DNA from: Collodictyon triciliatum
Taxonomy: Eukaryota > CRuMs
Length of the DNA: 31,039 nucleotides
NCBI GenBank assembly: GCA_043381765.1
Contig: JBHJMP010000539.1
Location: forward strand, 1-31,039
Direction of reading: 5' to 3'
The translations under genes were made by a program, and so were the position numbers. This document shows, piece by piece, positions 20,963 through 31,039 of this stretch. The notes under the pieces are model-generated. The model ran no database searches. It was not told where the DNA came from and saw only the letters and a list, made by a program, of their open reading frames with translations. Numbering within the stretch: the stretch's first letter is position 1; every line of letters starts with the position of its first letter.

Positions 20963-23900
20963 ATGAGCAAGCGCACACTGTCGGAGGCGAACGATCTTTC
21001 TTCAGAAAAGTAAATATAACTGAAACATAAAAAAAGGTTTTAAATTACCGTTCTTGTTTTGGGGTCTGCTTGATTCTGAAAAGTGCTGAGTAGCATAAAG
21101 CCTTCTGCTAATAGAGATGCTTACCTTTTTATTCATTCTCCTCTTGTATACATATTGAAGTCGGTCAAACTCTACTGTCGGTTTTGTCGGCCAAGGTCTA
21201 AGTTCCGAAAGCACCGAATTCACAGCGCAGGTGGGCGCATATAACGCAAAGTCTTGTCGCGCTCTCATCACTGCCCCTTTTTATCTGAAAACAGTGAATA
21301 ATTGAGCATTCTGAGAGTAGGTTCCTGTGCATAGCATTTTCAGCAGAACTAACTATCTGGCTGTAGAAAGGTAATCAACATGTCGACTCTCGGGACCTTC
21401 ACAGAAGATTTCTGCAGGAAAGCGGCATCCTATCAGACGATGGGTCTAGTGAGAGTTCCAACCAGTCTCGCCACATGGTAGATGAGGATCTTCATGCAAC
21501 GGAGGGAAACACCCAGACCGGCCCATCGGGAAGGGCTGATGACGAGAGAACTGGTAAAGAACCTGCATTCACGCATGGTAACCACACCAGAGGGTCCAAT
21601 CAGGCTGCAGAGGCGCATCTGTCTCTCCTTGGTATTTAATTTCATAAATTACTGCTTCTAATCATCAGATGGATGGATTCATGAATGAAAATAAGGAAAT
21701 GAACCGTGTCACTCGACCAGAAATCCCATTCATTCAGCATAATGCCACTTTGAACAAAACACGAATCAAAAATATAGCATGCGGAGTCTAGTTGTATGGT
21801 TCTCTTAAAATTCATCGGCTCCTTGAACTTAAGGTCTCAAAAGAGGCACTGGAGTCTGTCATTTGAAGCTTCTTAAACAGTAATGCTTTCTTTTGCCTAT
21901 TTTCCAACTTTACTTTTTAGAAGAATTGTTGAAGCCAGATTGCAGCATCGAAAAAGTCGTCGACGGATGGGTAAATCGATACCACCGGAATCGGCACGTG
22001 GCTCTTGCAGAACTGATTAACTTCATATTGAAAGTATAAAAAAAATCGTCAAGTATCCAATAAGCATACATCTTTCATATGTTAGGACTATACATACATA
22101 TTGATTGATTCAAAAATACGTTAGCTATTCTAAATCCCACACCAGCCCACCTAGAATCTTATGTATACTTACATACACTTCTGCATAAATACTTAGATAT
22201 GTGGGACAACATCAAAAGTACAACCTTCTCAGATAAAAGAGGACGTTGCTGAAGATATCGCCAATGATGTGTTGGAGAATGGGGCAGATGTTATTTTTAT
22301 TGGCAATCTCCTTTTTCTTTTTCTTTTTCTTTTTCTTTTTCTTTTTCTTTTTCTTTTTCTTTTTCTTTTTCTTTTTCTTTTTCTTTNNNNNNNNNNNNNN
22401 NNNNNNNNNNNNNNNNNNNNNNNNNNNNNNNNNNNNNNNNNNNNNNNNNNNNNNNNNNNNNNNNNNNNNNNNNNNNNNNNNNNNNNTTTTTGTCTTTTTG
22501 TCTTTTTGTCTTTTTGTCTTTTTGTCTTTTTGTCTTTTTGTCTTTTTGTCTTTTTGTCTTTTTGTCTTTTTGTCTTTTTGTCTTTTTGTCTTTTGTCTTC
22601 TTGTTCCGGTTTTTTTTGTCTCGTTTTTTTGGAAATCAAAAGTAAATGCTGTGGTATGGACCAAATCTTTTGACTTGAGAAAATCAATTAAAACAGGATC
22701 TCGCTGAATTTCTTCTCACATCCAAAGACAAGCACCACAAAAGGTTTTCAAAGTTTTTTCCTGAGTTCTGGTCAGAACTTATATCTTGTTGTCAGTCGAG
22801 CGTCATTTTTGACCGCGAATTTCTGGAGACGCTTCTAATGTGGTTGATTCCCTTTTCGAGGTTTGCATATTAATCAAGCATGTATTTCTATATCACTCAC
22901 ACATCAACTGTTTGCCTTGTTCTTGCATCTATGCCTGATACACGTTGTATTTTTTATGAGACGGTTTCTTTCCTATGCGACAGTAAATTTGGAGCCTAAT
23001 AAACTATTTGATTTAATGACTTTCTTAACCCTACCTTGTATATATAATGGCGTGCATCTTAACATAATAATGCCTTCTTATGATAATAATAGTTGTCCGT
23101 TCCGTTCTCTACGTTATGCTTCAACAATTGTCGGTATGGAGATTGCGACCAGTCTGACCAAGGTTCTGGCATCTTTGAAACAAAACCTGACCACGAAACA
23201 ACAACAAGCGGAGGCGGAAAAGAAGAAAAGAAATTCTCGAAGGGATTCCACTGCTGCAGATGAAGCAGAGGAGATCCACCAAAAAATTGTGGACATTGAG
23301 AACGAAATATCAGCAAAAATATTCACTGGGTAGGGGAATATGATAAAATATATGTAGCAATACTGTCCCAACCCGTCCTTATGTATGAAATTTAGAAACG
23401 CTTGATGTTCACTGCTCTGTATTTGACTGCCCTGATTCTCTAGGATTTTTGTGCATCGATACCGAGATGTAGTCCCGGAAATAAGAGCCAGTTCGATTAC
23501 ATCTCTGGGCGCTTGGATAATGAACTACCCTTTCACCTTCCTTCAAGACAATTATCTCAAATACCTAGGTTGGACCTTGAACGACAAGGTGACCCATTAT
23601 AAATTTTGTTCTTTGGTCTGAAATATAGATTGTAGGTTACAAAATGGCCACCCATCTAAATATTTTTTTCTGTCATAGTCGGAGCTAGTTCGCCTTTCAT
23701 CAATCCAATCGCTTCTACAAATTTTCGAAATTGAAGAGCATGCATCACAACTAGATTCATTTTCAAAGAGGTTTTCGCCTCGTTTAATCGAGATGACGTT
23801 GGATAAGAGCATTGATGTTTCCATTGTCGCAGTTCAAGTTCTGAAGATTTTAGTCAAGTTTGTTTTTAAGCAGTGAATACGATAAGCGGAAAAAGAACTG

Positions 23901-24593
23901 TATTTTGATAATTTACATCTTAACGATACGCATGTCCTTCGCACACAAAATCCTCTACCAATATAACCCGCCCTTTTATTTGTTTTACCCTAAAAGGAGA
24001 TTAGATTTCAGTCCAGAGCAAATGAAAAGGGTGTTCTCGTTGCTTAGTGATGAAAGTGCTGCTTTGAGATATGAAGTTGGAGACCTGGTTTTCCAAAGTA
24101 TTTTTGAACGACTCCTATCCAGCTTGAAAACTGGAAAAAAGGGTAAGTTACCAAAAAGCCTCTAAGCTTGAAATGATGATTCAATCTTAATTCCAAATAA
24201 ATTATAGGTTCTCAGAAGAAAGGCTATGCGGCTGAGATTGATGTCTTCAAAAGATTTTTGGACCTCTTAAAAAATTACGACTATTCACTGCAACATGTCA
24301 CTACTCATGTTGATGTATTTTGGGATAAAATACCTTGCTTTCGGGTATGCTATTTGCCCAAGCGAATGAATTAGCCATTTCAATTTTCCCCGCAATCGAT
24401 GATAATTTAATACGCTAATAATGCCAACCTCATCCAGAATTGGGACGCTGTCGTAGAAATGCTGTTTGTGGAGCACACAGATGAAGATTCGCATTACGCT
24501 CTTGGGTTTTTAAAAGTTCTATGTTACATTATACAGAAAATAGAACAATCTAGTGAATCCAAAATCGATAAAAGAGATCGAAGAAAATCAAAG
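20963..24593 (+). other. SCC3: SCC3 N-terminal half with stromalin conserved domain, exons 1-11
   Basis: Exons: 20963-21009, 21405-21553, 21921-22033, 22233-22289, 22697-22860, 23093-23329, 23444-23588, 23679-23857, 23997-24142, 24208-24344, 24438-24593. Exons 1-2 encode an acidic, Ser-rich leader. Exons 3-6 match the STAG domain, and exon 6 ends in a charged helix (QAEAEKKKR...[13 protein letters not shown]). Exon 7 carries the stromalin conserved domain at about residues 256-304, the surface that in STAG proteins contacts CTCF/shugoshin-type ligands. Exon 9 could begin at 23997 or 24000, since both AG sites are in frame. Introns 1 and 4 are the longest here (395 and 407 nt); intron 4 is filled by two microsatellites. 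Confidence 0.92.
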
Positions 24594-27500
24594 GTATATA
24601 GATGGCACTGGCATTCCGTTTTTTAAAAAAACATCAACGATATACATGTTTAATGTGCTTTTTCTTATTGCTACGACTTTGATTATAGTGGTAAACTATC
24701 TCATTTCTTTGCTGGTAATCAACTCTTTTATTTTCATGGGTCCCACCAGTATATGACAGCAAGGCTGTCCTAACTTATCTGAACCTTTTCTTTTTTCTTT
24801 TTTTTTTTTTTTGTGCTCGCAGGGCAAATCTGAAAAAAATTCGGATTTGGTGAAGCTGACAACCATTCTGTTGCCGAAATTGCCAGAACTCATTTCAAAT
24901 TATCAGGCTGAAGTGACTTTTGTCATACCCCTTCTCCATATTTGTGAACACCTCGCATTGGGTGACAACTTTAACGAAGCGACCCACCAGGTGATAAGAT
25001 AATACATATGTGCAGATGTTCCTGGGGAACTAACACTACATGATTTACTATGAGCAGTAATTTCATCTTTCATTCAACCTTAACTGAAGCAGAATTCGAA
25101 CTAATTGGCCCTTTTTTATTACTATTTCTTCCTCTCTTTTTTTTCGTGACACAGAACACCAAGGAGCTTTACACTGCTGTGAAAGAAGTGTTTTTTGCCA
25201 ACTCACAGGCTGAAATTCTGCAGACATGCGCCAAAACTTTGGGCAGGATTCGGACTCTTACAGGAACTAACGACGCAAGCATTTATGATGCTGTTCGTGA
25301 TGTATTCACTCAGACACAATCTCGACTCAGACCGATGGCCACGGCAAGAAATGAAGTGACAAATTCTTCCTTTTTTTCTCTGATTCGGCCACAAGCGGAA
25401 CCAACACAGCTTGTGAAAGAACTAGATACATATATAAAATTTTATCCTCCTTCGTCACTACTAGTTCCGCTAGTAACTTCTGTATTCGCTACATTTAGTT
25501 GAGTGAACGCAGAGACAAGGAAAAGATCTATGGGACTGGGCTATCGGCAAAAAGGATGATGTACTTGCTGCAGCAAATGCCCGCAGATTATGAAAAAGAG
25601 TTTATTCCTGAGGTTCGGGTGATTCTGGAAAAGTATATGAATGGTTGGAAACTAGAAGATGAGGTATGCTTGGATTCAAACAACACCCGTTCACTAAATA
25701 TTTAAATAGTAGTGTGTTTTTTTCTTTTTTTCTTTTTTCTTTTTTCTTTTTTTCTTTTTTTCTTTTTTTCTTTTTTTCTTTTTTTCTTTTTTTCTTTTTT
25801 TCTTTTTTTCTTTTTTTCTTTTTTTCTTTTTTTCTTTTTTATACAAATCTCAAGAATTTCATCGCTGTAAGTAATATCCACAATTTCATTCTGTGTATAG
25901 ACAGCAAAGAACCTGCTCTCCTGTTACATGCTCCATTTGCTTTGGGAGCTTCAAGCCTTCTCAGAAAAAGATTTAGATGTCGATTTGGATGAGACAGATG
26001 CTGCTGAGCACACTAGGAAAAGACTATGGTTTCTTGAGTGTGCTTCGTTTGTCCTGGAAAAAGTTGATAATGCAGCACGCCTTACAATATTTCTCGAAGT
26101 GTCCGATTTTATATCCGCCTATTCAAACTGTGGCTCTGGGAACTTATCACTTTGCGACTTACCAAAGCAATTTGTCGATTCTATACTCTCTGTCTTCTCG
26201 TTTGGCATCCAGGGATATATTGAAAGTACTATTGGATTTTTAATCCTCGACATGCATTTCTTTCGTCATTTGTCATTTTAATCTCAGATTTGAAGAGCAA
26301 TTAAGTAAAGACTGAAGTAAACCCTCACAGAAATTGCAAACAGCCATATAATGGAACTTCTTTATTTGCTCTTTACGATTAGGGACATCACAAAAGTCCA
26401 CGAAGGGCCGCAATCAAACAAGCGATTCTCTGTCTGTCGAATGCCAGCGCTTGTTGAGAGCCCTTATCGTCCCTGCGTTGGTGGGTATCGTCTCTATACC
26501 AATGGTTGCTGGAGCTGTGGTTTCGTGTGTTGGCTACAACTCCATTCAGGCATGCAAGGATTCGATGAAGATGATCCGAGGATTCTACACACATGTGACG
26601 CAAACCACAGATATCTCCAAGGAGAGTGTATTTGTAGATTCACTCTTTGCGGTCTGTCTTTTATTTTGTTTGGTTTTTTAGTGTGATTGTTTTGCTTTCA
26701 TGCTTTCATGCTTTCATGCTTTCATGCTTTCATGCTTTCATGCTTTCATGCTTTCATGCTTTCATGCTTTCATGCTTTCATGCTTTCATGCTTTCATGCT
26801 TTGATGTCTTTGATGTCTTTGGTTTCGAGACACATCAAACTTCAATCAGCAGTCTTACTTAAGTTCATGTAAAAAAAAAATCGTCTCTAAATGGTGTGCA
26901 CCTTTTTGTGTGTGCCCTCGACAACATAGCGGCTATGTTCAACCTATCACATGCAAAACTCAGTCGTTATATTAACCAACTAGGCTGTAGAACGCCTGAG
27001 AGAATCCAAAAATATGGAAATCGGAATGCAGTGCTGTTTTGAGCTGTCTGGTATGATGAGCGCTTCTCTTATGAAACATGAGATACTCTTGCGTGAAAAA
27101 AGAACTATTCAAAACGCATCCCTCATAATTGTATACAGAGTGGGTAACAAGTGCGCTCCAGCTCCCGAGCCAACCAGACAAACTGGAATCCCTTGTCGGT
27201 GATGTGTTGAAGAGGGCCTTTGAAAACCAGTCTACTGCCATATTCACCTATTGCCTGACCCCGATGCTGTCAGAGAGCTGTCGCCGCGCGCAAGCGACTC
27301 GGCTGTAAGCAAACTCTTAAATCTAACTGCATAATCATCTCTTATCAAATGAAGTCACGGGTTGTTTGCGACGGCGGTAATGGCAATGACGTTGATTTAT
27401 TCCCCAGAAAACTAATGCCGTCTCGTTGTTCTTGGGTTTCTGTTTTTCTGTTTTTCCTTTTTTTTTTTCTTTTTTGATATTGTTATTTTTGTATATATGC

Positions 27501-28637
27501 GTGTACGTCTTGTCGCTCCTTTGTTTAGCCGTGCCCAAATCAGCGAACGGATCGCTGGAACAGACTACGAAACTGACCAGGACACCTTGTCGCTGATGGA
27601 TTTGCTGCTGGAGTATGCAACCAGAGACGAAACCTTGTTTGATGCGAGTAAGTATCCACTTTGTATCTGCCTATCGTTTGGCTTCCTCTTTGCTGCATTC
27701 GGGACCTTTTCTTCCTTTTTTTCTTTCCATCTATTGCTCCGATATTTGGTGCTTCTGTCAGCATGGCATGGCATAAGAGCAGTCGTGTCCTCCCCCCTCG
27801 CGCTTGGCTGGCTGGCCAGCTGGGTGAGTGATGCCTCTTGCATCAAGGGAATACATGGCAGCGGCTGCTTGAGACCTTGTCTGTCACGCAGGCCTTGTTC
27901 TCCACACACCAGACAGGCCTACTGCACGATTTGATAGCCACGGCTGGCAAAGACTTTCTCCTTACTCCACTATTCTCACCAATTCAGAAGAAAAAGAGAA
28001 AGAGTGAGAGAAAAAGAGGGGAAAAGAGGGGAGGGGGAACCCATTTGTCTTAGAAATCACCTCACAAAAACATGCATAATTCGCAGCAAGCACAGGACCG
28101 ACAACAAACACTCCACGGTCGTCACGGAAGGCCGGGACAAGGGGAACGGTCGGGGCGCACGGAGGGTCGAAGGCGGTGCGTCGCATGACCTTTGGGGCGT
28201 CCGAGGACTTCTCGAGCGGAGACGACAACGCGACGATGACCACGGCACACACAGGCCACTCGCGCACGAGAGCCTCTCGCAAGCGGCCGAAGCGGGCCAC
28301 ACGGGACGAGCGCGGCGGTGGAGACGCAGATGAAGATGGAGTTGGGAATGAGGATGGAGTTGGCGATGCAGAGGCAGAGGCAGAGGCAGAGGCAGAGGGC
28401 AGCGAGGGAGACGGCGGGGACGACGAGCTGTCTTCGTCAAGCGACTACCGACCGAGTGGGCGCAGAGGTGCAGCTGGGTCGGAAACGCGGCGGTCATCGA
28501 GGTGTGTTGTCTGTCGAGTCATCTCCTGTCATGTCAACTCATGTCATCTCCTGTCACGGATGAGTTGTCCTCACACGCAAGCGCCACAACAACACCGCAG
28601 GATCGAGAAGAGGCAGCGGACAGCGACGGAGGCATAG
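20963..28637 (+). CDS. SCC3: cohesin subunit SCC3/STAG (stromalin)
   Basis: Twenty-two exons, all GT-AG and phase-consistent, total 3609 nt (1202 residues plus TAG), close to human STAG proteins at about 1250. SCC3/STAG is the HEAT-repeat subunit of the cohesin ring: it binds the kleisin SCC1/RAD21 and DNA and is needed for sister-chromatid cohesion. The start ATG at 20963 gives [11 protein letters not shown]. Diagnostic parts are [20 protein letters not shown] (exon 3), [14 protein letters not shown] (exon 6), and the stromalin conserved domain [14 protein letters not shown] with [13 protein letters not shown] (exon 7). The C-terminus is a basic/acidic disordered tail. Exon coordinates are in the two block entries. 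Divergent from VWA8, convergent with the syntaxin. Later exons are less conserved; the exon 15/16 junction was chosen by phase. Confidence 0.94.
22311..22598. repeat. two different microsatellites flanking a gap in SCC3 intron 4
   Basis: (CTTTTT)n occupies 22311-22386 and (TTTTTGTC)n occupies 22487-22598, separated by exactly 100 N (22387-22486). They lie in intron 4 (22290-22696) of SCC3. Because the units differ in length (6 and 8) and sequence, the gap hides a transition or an interposed sequence. Confidence 0.95.
25717..25840. repeat. (CTTTTTTT)n array in SCC3 intron 14
   Basis: About 15 copies of an eight-base T7C unit, with slightly shorter units at the left end, wholly inside intron 14 (25664-25909). 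On the sense strand it is pyrimidine-only and lies about 70 nt before the acceptor. Confidence 0.95.
26694..26803. repeat. (GCTTTCAT)n array in SCC3 intron 16
   Basis: Almost 14 near-perfect copies of an eight-base unit, followed by two diverged GATGTCTTT units, inside intron 16 (26652-26983). Frames reading through it as repeating Cys-Phe-His-Ala-Phe-Met-Leu-Ser are artefacts. Confidence 0.96.
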
Positions 28638-28868
28638 GGCTGGCTGCGGAAGCACAGGCGCACGGCACACCCGGCGTACCCGTGTCTGTATAAACCGGAG
28701 GCACAGCCCCGAACCCGGCGCACGGGCGGTTTCCTGCGTTGTTTATTGCGGGAGGCCTTTGCTCCCCCGTGGCAACCGGGCCCGTGCAGCACCGCGCGGC
28801 ACAAGGTCCCCGGCGTGGCCACCGGAGAGGGAGGGGTTGGGTGGGACGGACAAGGGCAGCCGCACAGG
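28638..28868. other. convergent spacer between SCC3 and the syntaxin
   Basis: GC-rich 231-bp spacer. It contains AATAAA on the minus strand at 28742-28747 (listed separately). On the plus strand only a weak TATAAA at 28689-28694 could serve SCC3. The 3' UTRs of the two genes probably come close or overlap. No other gene was seen. Confidence 0.55.
28742..28747 (-). terminator. poly(A) signal of the syntaxin gene
   Basis: AATAAA on the minus strand about 121 nt beyond the syntaxin stop (28869-28871), in an otherwise GC-rich spacer. It is the only such hexamer in the right orientation there. Confidence 0.55.
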
Positions 28869-29784
28869 CTACATGGCTGCAAGGACGACGACGACGGTGA
28901 CGGCCACGACGAGGGCCACGCACGCGGCAATCCACATCAGCTTCCTGGAGCAGCTGTCGTGGTACTCGGAGGCCTTGTGCAGCTGCTGGGCGCCCTCCTT
29001 GGTGCGGGTCTCTGCCGCGGCGATGTTCTCGTCGATCAGGTCTATGGCGGGCTGCGCGGTCAGTGCGGGGGGTGGGAAGAGCGGGAGGGTGGGAAGAGCG
29101 AAATGTCCCACCAAGCGTCTCCTGCTGCTGCTGCACAAGGATGGCCAGGTCCCGCAGCATCTCGTTGACCTCGCCCACGGTGCGCTCTGCACAAAGCCCC
29201 GTCAGTACGCCGCAGTGCAAGCAAAGCTATTGGGCACGGTGAGGCAGCCACTAACCCAGTCCCCGGATGGCCTCCTCGCGCTCGCGGATGCTGGCCTCGT
29301 TCGCAGCCATCTCGCTCTCGAACAGGACCAGCTTCTTCCTGCAGGGGGTGTGTGTTGCGTGTTGAGAGTATGAGAGTATGAGAGTATGGGAGTGTGAGAG
29401 TATGGAATCTTGCTTTTCAGCCGCTTTCTGGATGAGAGCCTCCCGCTCGCCTGCTGTGGTGCCGTCGCTGTCGCCGTGGCCGTAGCCCGACAGGAACGGA
29501 GGCGACCTACTTGGTTGGAGCCCAGTGAGATGCCCTGTGCGAGGGTGTGTGCAGCCTTGGTTGTGGACATACCCTGAGAGTTGGGGCTGTGTGCTGTCCG
29601 GCTTGTGCCTGCGCTCCTTCTCTGCAGACTCGCGCACAATCTCCTGGAAGGTTCTGGCTACCGCCTGCATATCCTTGCTCAGCTTCTGCTGCTCGGCTCT
29701 TCGTTTCTGTGTCCAAAGAGGCTAATCGTAAGTAACCTCTTCTTCATTATCGCATTTGTTGCTGGTTGTTCTTGTTCTCTTCCG

Positions 29785-29829
<45 letters not shown>

Positions 29830-30722
29830 TGTCTTGGCTTTTTCTTGAAAGAAGAGAAGATGGAATGGAATCAGTCGGTCGGCAGAAGCATCACACGCGG
29901 CATTGCGTTTGATTGGCAGCGGGTCTCCCTCGCATGACCTCTGTGTGGTGGCGTTGCTTGGCGCCCGAACGAAAATCTGGGAGTCAGGCAACCCATATGG
30001 CCAAGCAGCACAAAGGCAAGGACGCACGCATGTGCATATGTCTGCAATACGTTGGAAGTTTTGATTGGGGAAATAGAGCAGAGGCGTTTTGTAACCTTGG
30101 CTTCGGAGTCGTCTTCGATGTCCTCTCCGTACATCCTGATGAGGGTGCTTGTCTCGCGGATGGACTCCTTTGTCCGTTGGGTGATGGACGACCTTAAAAT
30201 TGTGAAAATACTTGTTCGTAGACTTTCCAAGGCATGCACATATGCAGATTATCAGAGAAATCAAGTCATGTATGGGGTCTACTTGAACCGAATAAAGGGG
30301 AAAAAAAGTCATGTGTGGCGTCTGTGACTGTCAGGTCCAGGCAGAGAGATCGATTTAAGGTAGAAAGAGAAAGGTGGCCAGCTGGGTGGCTGGCAAAAGT
30401 TTCCACCGCACGGTGACAAAGATACACTCACAGCCGACCACGCAGCTCAGAATCGTCCTTGGGGGTCCCCAGCATTTGCGACATGCGCTTGACTGTGTTT
30501 GTGTTGCTGTTGATCTGCTGGATGTTCGTGGCGATTCGATCGTACCTGCTGACCTGCGGATCAACTCCTGCAACGTCCAGTCGCGGGCTTGGGTCACAGT
30601 GACAAAAAGGTGCCTCAACTTATAGTTTCGCAGAATGCACATATGCGAGTCGAAAGGGGAGTACCTGTGCGGCGGGTCACGAGCTGCACTGAACCACGAC
30701 CGGAATAGTCATCAAAGGACAT
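28869..30722 (-). CDS. Qa-SNARE syntaxin, syntaxin-7/12 (Pep12/SYP2) type
   Basis: Eight minus-strand exons: 30722-30665, 30567-30432, 30192-30096, 29706-29573, 29506-29414, 29338-29256, 29186-29112, 29041-28869. They total 849 nt (282 residues plus TAG), the normal size for a syntaxin. These tail-anchored proteins drive fusion of endosomal and vacuolar membranes by pairing with Qb, Qc and R-SNAREs. Residues about 22-130 form the Habc bundle (YDRIATNIQQINSNTNTVKR, LIRMYGEDIEDDSEAKKRRA). A Gly/Ser/Pro linker follows. The SNARE helix spans about 175-255: NEASIREREEAIRGLE, GEVNEMLRDLAILV, with Gln221 aligned to the ionic zero layer. The membrane anchor is 259-282. NEASIREREEAIRGLE places it with the syntaxin-7/SYP2 group rather than plasma-membrane syntaxins. 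The intron at 29413-29339 lacks a GT donor (see findings). Confidence 0.94.
29786..29828. repeat. poly(T) run in syntaxin intron 3
   Basis: Forty-three consecutive T on the plus strand, poly(A) on the sense strand, inside intron 3 (30095-29707) of the syntaxin gene. No target-site duplication or element body was recognised beside it. Confidence 0.95.
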
Positions 30723-30805
30723 CTGAAGGAAAGGGTAGCTTGGGTGTGTCGTGCGACAGCCATAGTTTTACTGAAAAGTAGTACATATGACTGTATTTTG
30801 TTGTT

Positions 30806-31039
30806 CTCTTTTCTTTTTTTCTTTTTTTACCCTTTTTTTACGTTTTTTACGTTTTTTACGTTTTTTACGTTTTTTTACGTTTGTGTTTTGTGTTTTGTGT
30901 TTTGTGTTTTGTGTTTTGTGTTTTGTGTTTTCTGTGTTTTCTGTGTTTTCTGTGTTTTCTGTGTTTTCTGTGTTTTCTGTGTTTTCTGTGTTTTCTGTGT
31001 TTTCTGTGTTTTCTGTGTTTTCTGTGTTTTCTGTGTTTT
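30806..31039. repeat. three successive T-rich tandem arrays upstream of the syntaxin
   Basis: After an irregular T/C-rich lead, a nine-base CGTTTTTTA unit runs from about 30841 to 30880, then a seven-base TGTTTTG unit to about 30928, then a nine-base TGTGTTTTC unit of about 12 copies to the window end, where it is cut off. The arrays begin about 85 bp upstream of the syntaxin ATG, so they lie in its promoter or 5' UTR. Confidence 0.95.

Larger units (their letters stand above)
24823..28637 (+). other. SCC3: SCC3 C-terminal half and disordered tail, exons 12-22
   Basis: Exons: 24823-24990, 25155-25355, 25499-25663, 25910-26225, 26383-26651, 26984-27050, 27139-27304, 27529-27647, 27848-28003, 28087-28501, 28601-28637. 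Exons 12-20 are helical HEAT-like sequence of weaker conservation ([61 protein letters not shown]). Exon 21 (about residues 1053-1190) encodes a Ser/Arg-rich then acidic tail with duplicated EDGVG units and an Ala-Glu run, the kind of charged tail STAG proteins carry. Exon 22 adds the short basic end [12 protein letters not shown]. That last junction is the least certain; a different acceptor would change only the final residues. Base composition rises sharply in G and C in exon 21 compared with exons 12-16. Confidence 0.85.

Noticed and set aside
20075-21013. Plus-strand frame of about 312 codons running through the T8CTCC array and gap
   Set aside because: It is an artefact of the T-rich repeat and N bases; only its last 47 nt before the GTAAAT donor are used, as SCC3 exon 1, and in a different reading.
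26972-27247. Minus-strand frame of 91 codons
   Set aside because: It is antisense to SCC3 exons 17-18, which are phase-consistent on the plus strand.
27648-27847. An additional small SCC3 exon around 27770-27820 followed by a 24-nt intron
   Set aside because: A single 200-nt intron with normal GTAAGT donor and ATCAAG acceptor keeps phase and continues smoothly, so the extra exon is unnecessary.
27962-29220. Several long minus- and plus-strand frames, many Arg/Pro/Ser-rich, in the GC-rich right part
   Set aside because: They are shadows of SCC3 exons 20-21 and of the syntaxin exons; no family motifs appear in them.
1-31039. tRNA, rRNA, CRISPR arrays, transposase genes or viral genes
   Set aside because: None was seen by eye on either strand;the tandem repeats lack spacers, so they are not CRISPR, and no reverse transcriptase, integrase or capsid motif was found.

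Overview
The window is nuclear DNA of an intron-dense eukaryote, almost certainly a protist. There are no operons or ribosome-binding sites. Genes are cut into many short exons by GT-AG introns, 49 to about 250 nt long in the largest gene, and many introns hold microsatellite arrays. The sequence does not name the species; a rhizarian or other free-living protist is only a guess. Five assembly gaps (runs of N) fall at 6533-6632, 15014-15394, 20333-20761, 22387-22486 and, within arrays, split the repeats they sit in (the 15014 gap instead lies in VWA8 coding sequence).

Layout. 1-1390 is an AT-rich stretch with no gene I can support. 1393-2283 (+) is an isolated, GC-richer reading frame of unknown function. 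3041-8235 (-) is a five-exon gene for a 1438-residue multi-pass membrane protein that I do not recognise. 8607-19899 (-) is a gene of about 38 exons for VWA8, the mitochondrial three-module AAA+/von Willebrand A ATPase; it contains one gap and one apparent single-base frameshift. 19900-20962 is a shared upstream region holding a T8CTCC array and a gap. 20963-28637 (+) is a 22-exon gene for the cohesin subunit SCC3/STAG (1202 residues, frame closed throughout). 28869-30722 (-) is an 8-exon Qa-SNARE syntaxin of the syntaxin-7/12, Pep12/SYP2 type (282 residues). From about 30806 to the window end are three successive T-rich tandem arrays upstream of the syntaxin.

The genes do not form a pathway: they are a mitochondrial AAA ATPase, chromosome cohesion, endosomal membrane fusion and an orphan membrane protein. 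VWA8 and the orphan gene lie head-to-tail on the minus strand with only 371 bp between stop and start. VWA8 and SCC3 are divergent. SCC3 and the syntaxin are convergent, 231 bp apart. Exons were assigned by reading conserved family motifs across GT...AG junctions and checking that every junction keeps phase; no transcript data were available.
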